This document shows, piece after piece, positions 21,603 through 24,747 of a DNA stretch of 24,747 nucleotides. Every line of letters starts with the position of its first letter. The stretch's first letter is position 1. The stretch comes from an uncultured Arcobacter sp. (GTDB taxonomy: Bacteria > Campylobacterota > Campylobacteria > Campylobacterales > Arcobacteraceae), in assembly GCA_937860115.1 (NCBI GenBank), contig CALMBI010000067.1:1-24747 (forward strand), given 5' to 3'. Made by a program: the position numbers and the translations under genes. Under the pieces are notes generated by a model. It did not search any database. It saw nothing but the letters and a program-made list of their open reading frames with translations, and had not been told where the DNA came from.

Positions 21603-23126
21603 ATGGAACATATTTTATCAATTTTAATATTTTTTCCATTATTTGCAGCAATCATAGGATTGCTTGTCGATAAAGAATCAATAAGAACGTATGGTATAGT
21701 GATCACTGCAGTTGAGTTTTTACTATCACTTTTTATGTGGGCAAATTACGATACAACATCTGGTAGCCTTCAATTTACAGAGTTTGTACCAATCGTACAA
21801 GAGTTTGGAATCGCTTACAATTTAGGTATTGATGGTATCTCTTTATTCCTTGTAATCATGACTACATTTGTAACAATGATTTCACTTATGGGATTAACAG
21901 AAACAAGAAACTTAAAACACTTAGTATTAACTGTAATTGTTTTAGAGATGGCTATGGTTGGAGTGTTTGTTGCTCTTGATGCTATTATCTTTTATGTGTT
22001 TTGGGAATTTTCACTTGTACCTATGCTTTATATCATCGGTGCATGGGGTGGACCAAAACGAATCTATGCTTCTATTAAATTCTTTTTATATACATTTACA
22101 GGTTCTCTTATTATGCTTGTTGGTATGTTATATCTTGCATGGATATATGAGCAAGCAACAGGAACATGGAGCTTTAACCTATTAGATTGGTATATGTTAC
22201 AACTTCCATTTGATATGCAAATGTGGTTATTTGTAGCATTTTTCTTAGGATTTGCTATCAAAGTTCCTATGGTTCCATTTCATACATGGCTTCCATACGC
22301 ACATGGTCAAGCTCCAACGATTGGTTCTGTTATTCTTGCCGCAATCCTTTTAAAAATGGGAACTTATGGATTTATTAGATTTTCATTGCCATTATTTCCA
22401 GATGCATCAGTTGCTATGATTATGCCTATGGCTATCTTAGCACTTATTGCTATCGTTTATACTGCTCTTGTAGCTTATGCACAAGAAGATATCAAACAAG
22501 TGATCGCATACTCTTCAGTATCACATATGGGTGTTATTATCCTTGGTATTTTTGCACTGAATGTTGAGGGTATTGGTGGGTCTATTTTCTTAATGATCTC
22601 ACACGGTATCGTTTCAGGAGCTCTGTTTATGCTTGTAGGTGTTATCTATGATAGAAAACACACAAAAAATATGAGTGAATTTGGTGGATTAGCAAAAGTG
22701 ATGCCAATGTATGCTACGATCTTTGGTATTATGCTTATGGCTTCAGTAGGATTACCACTTACTATTGGGTTTGTTGGAGAGTTTTTAAGTTTACTTGGAT
22801 TCTTTGCAGTTTCTCCAATCTTAACAGCGATCGCTGGACTTACAATTATTTTAGGTGCTGTGTATATGCTAGTGTTATACAAAAGAACATTCTTTGGACC
22901 AATCACTAAAGCAGAAAATAACACTCTTAAAGATCTAAATGGTAAAGAATACGCTGGACTTATTCCACTAGTTTTATTAGTAGTTTATCTTGGTGTGTAT
23001 CCAAAACCAATTTTAGAGCCAGTTGATAGAAGTGTAAAACAAGTTGTACAAATTATGTACATAAAAGCAGTTACTCCAGAAGCTAAAGAAACAATAGCTA
23101 AAGTAAATACAATAGGGGAGAGATAA
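21603..23126 (+). CDS. nuoM: NADH-quinone oxidoreductase subunit M
   Basis: NuoM is the middle antiporter-like subunit of the membrane arm. The 507-residue product has the key charged residues of the proton channel: E135 in FWEFSLVPM, K220 in FAIKVPMVPFHTWLP and K251 in ILLKMGTYG. About 14 membrane helices are expected, as in the family. AAGGGGAA lies just upstream of the ATG and the next gene starts 1 bp after the stop. Confidence 0.97.
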   Translation: MEHILSILIFFPLFAAIIGLLVDKESIRTYGIVITAVEFLLSLFMWANYDTTSGSLQFTEFVPIVQEFGIAYNLGIDGISLFLVIMTTFVTMISLMGLTETRNLKHLVLTVIVLEMAMVGVFVALDAIIFYVFWEFSLVPMLYIIGAWGGPKRIYASIKFFLYTFTGSLIMLVGMLYLAWIYEQATGTWSFNLLDWYMLQLPFDMQMWLFVAFFLGFAIKVPMVPFHTWLPYAHGQAPTIGSVILAAILLKMGTYGFIRFSLPLFPDASVAMIMPMAILALIAIVYTALVAYAQEDIKQVIAYSSVSHMGVIILGIFALNVEGIGGSIFLMISHGIVSGALFMLVGVIYDRKHTKNMSEFGGLAKVMPMYATIFGIMLMASVGLPLTIGFVGEFLSLLGFFAVSPILTAIAGLTIILGAVYMLVLYKRTFFGPITKAENNTLKDLNGKEYAGLIPLVLLVVYLGVYPKPILEPVDRSVKQVVQIMYIKAVTPEAKETIAKVNTIGER

Positions 23127-23127
23127 T

Positions 23128-24621
23128 ATGATAACTCCAATTTCTATAGACTTAGCAAGTCTAAATTTACAATCAATAGTGCCAATGAGTATCGCAATCT
23201 TTGGTGCATTGATGATTTTATGTATAGATCTTTTTAGAAAACACGATAATAAACAATTTTATGTGGTATTAACTGCACTGTTTTTACTAATTGATCTAGT
23301 GTCAATTCTCTTTTATAGTGGTAGCACAAGAGGTTTCTTTGGTGTGATGTATGTTGATGGGATCTCTATCCTTTCACAAGCTATGATTGTTGCTGCCTCA
23401 GGGTTATTTTTATTTTTGAGTTTATCAAGACACAAATCGCATGAGTATAAATACCCAGAGTATTTTGCATTGTTTTTATTTATGACAGCTGGATTTCAGT
23501 TTATGGCATCAAGTGATAATCTTATCTTAATTTTTATTGGACTTGAAACAGCATCTATGAGTTTATATACTATGATTGCTATGCACAATAAAGATAAAGC
23601 AACAGAAGCAGCTATCAAATACTTTACTATGGGTGCTTTAGCAGCAGGATTCTATGCATTTGGTGCAATGATCCTTTATTATATCACAGGAAGTGTTGAA
23701 CTAGCTCCAATCTCAGTATATCTTGCAAGTACAAACTTTGATAATTATCCAGTTATTTTACTTGGTGTAGTATTCTTAATCGGTGCTATTGGATTTAAAC
23801 TCTCTTTAGTTCCATTTCACACATGGGCTCCTGATGTTTATGAGGGATCAAGTGCAGCGATGGCTGGGTATATTGCAATAGTACCTAAAGTTGCTATATT
23901 AGTAGTTGCTATTAGATTTTTTAGTATCTTTATCCAAGCAGAGGATATGTGGGTAGAGGGAATACTTTATATGATGGCTATCATCACTATGACTCTACCA
24001 AATATGATTGCACTTGTACAAACAGATGTGAAAAGGATGTTAGCATTCTCTTCTATTTCACACGCAGGGTTTGTTTTAGTTGCTATTATGCTTGGAACGA
24101 CTCAAGCGATCCAAAGTCTTTTCTTATACTGGATCCTTTTTGCATTTGTTATCCTTGGAGCATTTGCAATGTTGTGGGTACATAGAACAAAAGAAGCACC
24201 ATCATTTTATGGATTCAAATCAGATTATCAATTTGATAAATTTACAGGATTAGTGAAAACTGCACCAGTTTCAGCATTTATCATTGGTATTTTGATGTTT
24301 GCACTTGCTGGGGTTCCTCCATTTTCAGTATTTTGGGGGAAAATGTATCTTTTAAGTGCTACTGTTAATAAAGGTGAAATTTTACTAGCTGTTATCATGG
24401 TATTAAATAGTGCTATCGCAGCGTTTTACTACTTAAAACTGATCGTATATATGTTCTTAAAAACAAGAGAAGACAAAGTGGTAATAGTGTACCAAGAAGT
24501 AAATAGTACTATCTTAAAAGTTATTATTGGTATTTCTATGATTTTAGCAGTGACATCTATTTTTTATATAGATGGGTTGATGGAGTTTATTAAAGTAGCT
24601 GTAGAAACGAGTGGGTATTAG
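23128..24621 (+). CDS. nuoN: NADH-quinone oxidoreductase subunit N
   Basis: NuoN is the antiporter-like subunit nearest NuoK. The 497-residue product has E140 in FIGLETASMSLY, K224 in GFKLSLVPFHTWAPDVYEG and K254 in IVPKVAILV, the usual proton-channel residues. GGGGAGAG lies upstream of the ATG. It is the last gene of the operon: a strong terminator begins 27 bp after its stop. Confidence 0.97.
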   Translation: MITPISIDLASLNLQSIVPMSIAIFGALMILCIDLFRKHDNKQFYVVLTALFLLIDLVSILFYSGSTRGFFGVMYVDGISILSQAMIVAASGLFLFLSLSRHKSHEYKYPEYFALFLFMTAGFQFMASSDNLILIFIGLETASMSLYTMIAMHNKDKATEAAIKYFTMGALAAGFYAFGAMILYYITGSVELAPISVYLASTNFDNYPVILLGVVFLIGAIGFKLSLVPFHTWAPDVYEGSSAAMAGYIAIVPKVAILVVAIRFFSIFIQAEDMWVEGILYMMAIITMTLPNMIALVQTDVKRMLAFSSISHAGFVLVAIMLGTTQAIQSLFLYWILFAFVILGAFAMLWVHRTKEAPSFYGFKSDYQFDKFTGLVKTAPVSAFIIGILMFALAGVPPFSVFWGKMYLLSATVNKGEILLAVIMVLNSAIAAFYYLKLIVYMFLKTREDKVVIVYQEVNSTILKVIIGISMILAVTSIFYIDGLMEFIKVAVETSGY

Positions 24622-24647
24622 TAAATTTACAACAAAATATGATTGAT

Positions 24648-24673
24648 AAAGCCGGCGAAAGTCGGCTTTTTTT
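24648..24673 (+). terminator. Rho-independent terminator of the nuo operon
   Basis: AAAGCCGGC pairs with GTCGGCTTT (9 bp with one G-U wobble) around a GAAA tetraloop and runs into a T tract of seven. It is much more GC-rich than its surroundings. Its tetraloop and wobble resemble the terminator at 2018-2048. Confidence 0.95.
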
Positions 24674-24703
24674 ATTATTGCTAAAAATATAATTGGAGTT
24701 TAA

Positions 24704-24747
24704 ATGGAATGGATTGATGTTATAAATAATGAGAAACAAAAAGAGTA
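24704..24747 (+). CDS. ung: Start of a probable uracil-DNA glycosylase, cut by the window edge
   Basis: Only the first 14 codons and two further bases are present. They read MEWIDVINNEKQKE, and the leftover TA would fit a Tyr codon. This matches the family-1 uracil-DNA glycosylase start, where a Trp, a DVL-like triplet and an E.QKPYF motif are conserved. Ung removes uracil from DNA. TTGGAG lies 5 bp before the ATG. The call rests on a very short stretch. The nuo terminator separates it from nuoN. Confidence 0.6.
   Translation, partial: MEWIDVINNEKQKE

Noticed and set aside
24688..24693. Perfect TATAAT just before the ung-like start
   Set aside because: It would start transcription about 4 bases before the ATG, leaving the good TTGGAG ribosome binding site untranscribed, and it overlaps that site; chance in AT-rich DNA is more likely.
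1..24747. Defence systems, CRISPR arrays, insertion sequences, tRNA or rRNA genes
   Set aside because: I looked for regular direct repeats, terminal inverted repeats, transposase motifs and tRNA-like cloverleaf ends in the few intergenic gaps and saw none; almost all of the window is assigned coding sequence.

Overview
The window is about 24.7 kb of AT-rich, tightly packed bacterial chromosome. Gene content and order point to a member of the Campylobacterota (Epsilonproteobacteria), most likely a free-living Sulfurimonas/Sulfuricurvum/Arcobacter-type organism. Three things suggest this: the ferredoxin - ndk - yceD-like - rpmF - plsX - fabH order known from Campylobacter and Helicobacter, a FlhF-type flagellar GTPase, and a complex I (nuo) operon that lacks ordinary nuoE and nuoF. 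The genus is an inference from gene order and protein similarity recalled from memory.

Layout. (1) 117-1472, minus strand: flhF preceded by an unrecognised 65-residue ORF, with a promoter-like site and a hairpin in its leader. (2) 1742-1999, plus: an Alvin-type 2[4Fe-4S] ferredoxin with its own promoter-like site and a strong terminator. (3) 2129-5061, plus: ndk, yceD-like (DUF177), rpmF, plsX and fabH, linking nucleotide metabolism, ribosomal protein L32 and the start of fatty acid/phospholipid synthesis. (4) 5070-7019, minus, convergent with fabH: pabB (TTG start), pabC and an SspB-like protein, overlapping or nearly so; the first two supply p-aminobenzoate for folate. (5) 7228-24621, plus: a 15-gene nuo operon in the order A, B, C, D, small NuoE-position protein, NuoF-tail/GltD-like flavoprotein, G1, G2, H, I, J, K, L, M, N, closed by a clear terminator. 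(6) 24704-end: the first codons of a gene that looks like ung.

The most unusual content is the electron-input end of complex I. The membrane arm (A, H, J-N) and connecting module (B, C, D, I) are canonical. The NADH module is remodelled. NuoE is replaced by a 90-residue protein without cysteines. NuoF is replaced by a 671-residue protein that joins the C-terminal iron-sulfur region of NuoF (one of four cluster-N3 cysteines missing) to a GltD/NfnB-like FAD-NAD(P) oxidoreductase. NuoG is present as two tandem, diverged copies, of which only the first keeps the N7 cluster cysteines. This suggests an NADPH- or ferredoxin-linked enzyme, possibly run in reverse in an autotroph, but the electron donor cannot be read from sequence alone. 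A perfect 9-bp inverted repeat sits between the divergent pab and nuo promoters and is a plausible shared operator. I found no tRNA, rRNA, CRISPR array, insertion sequence or prophage sequence.
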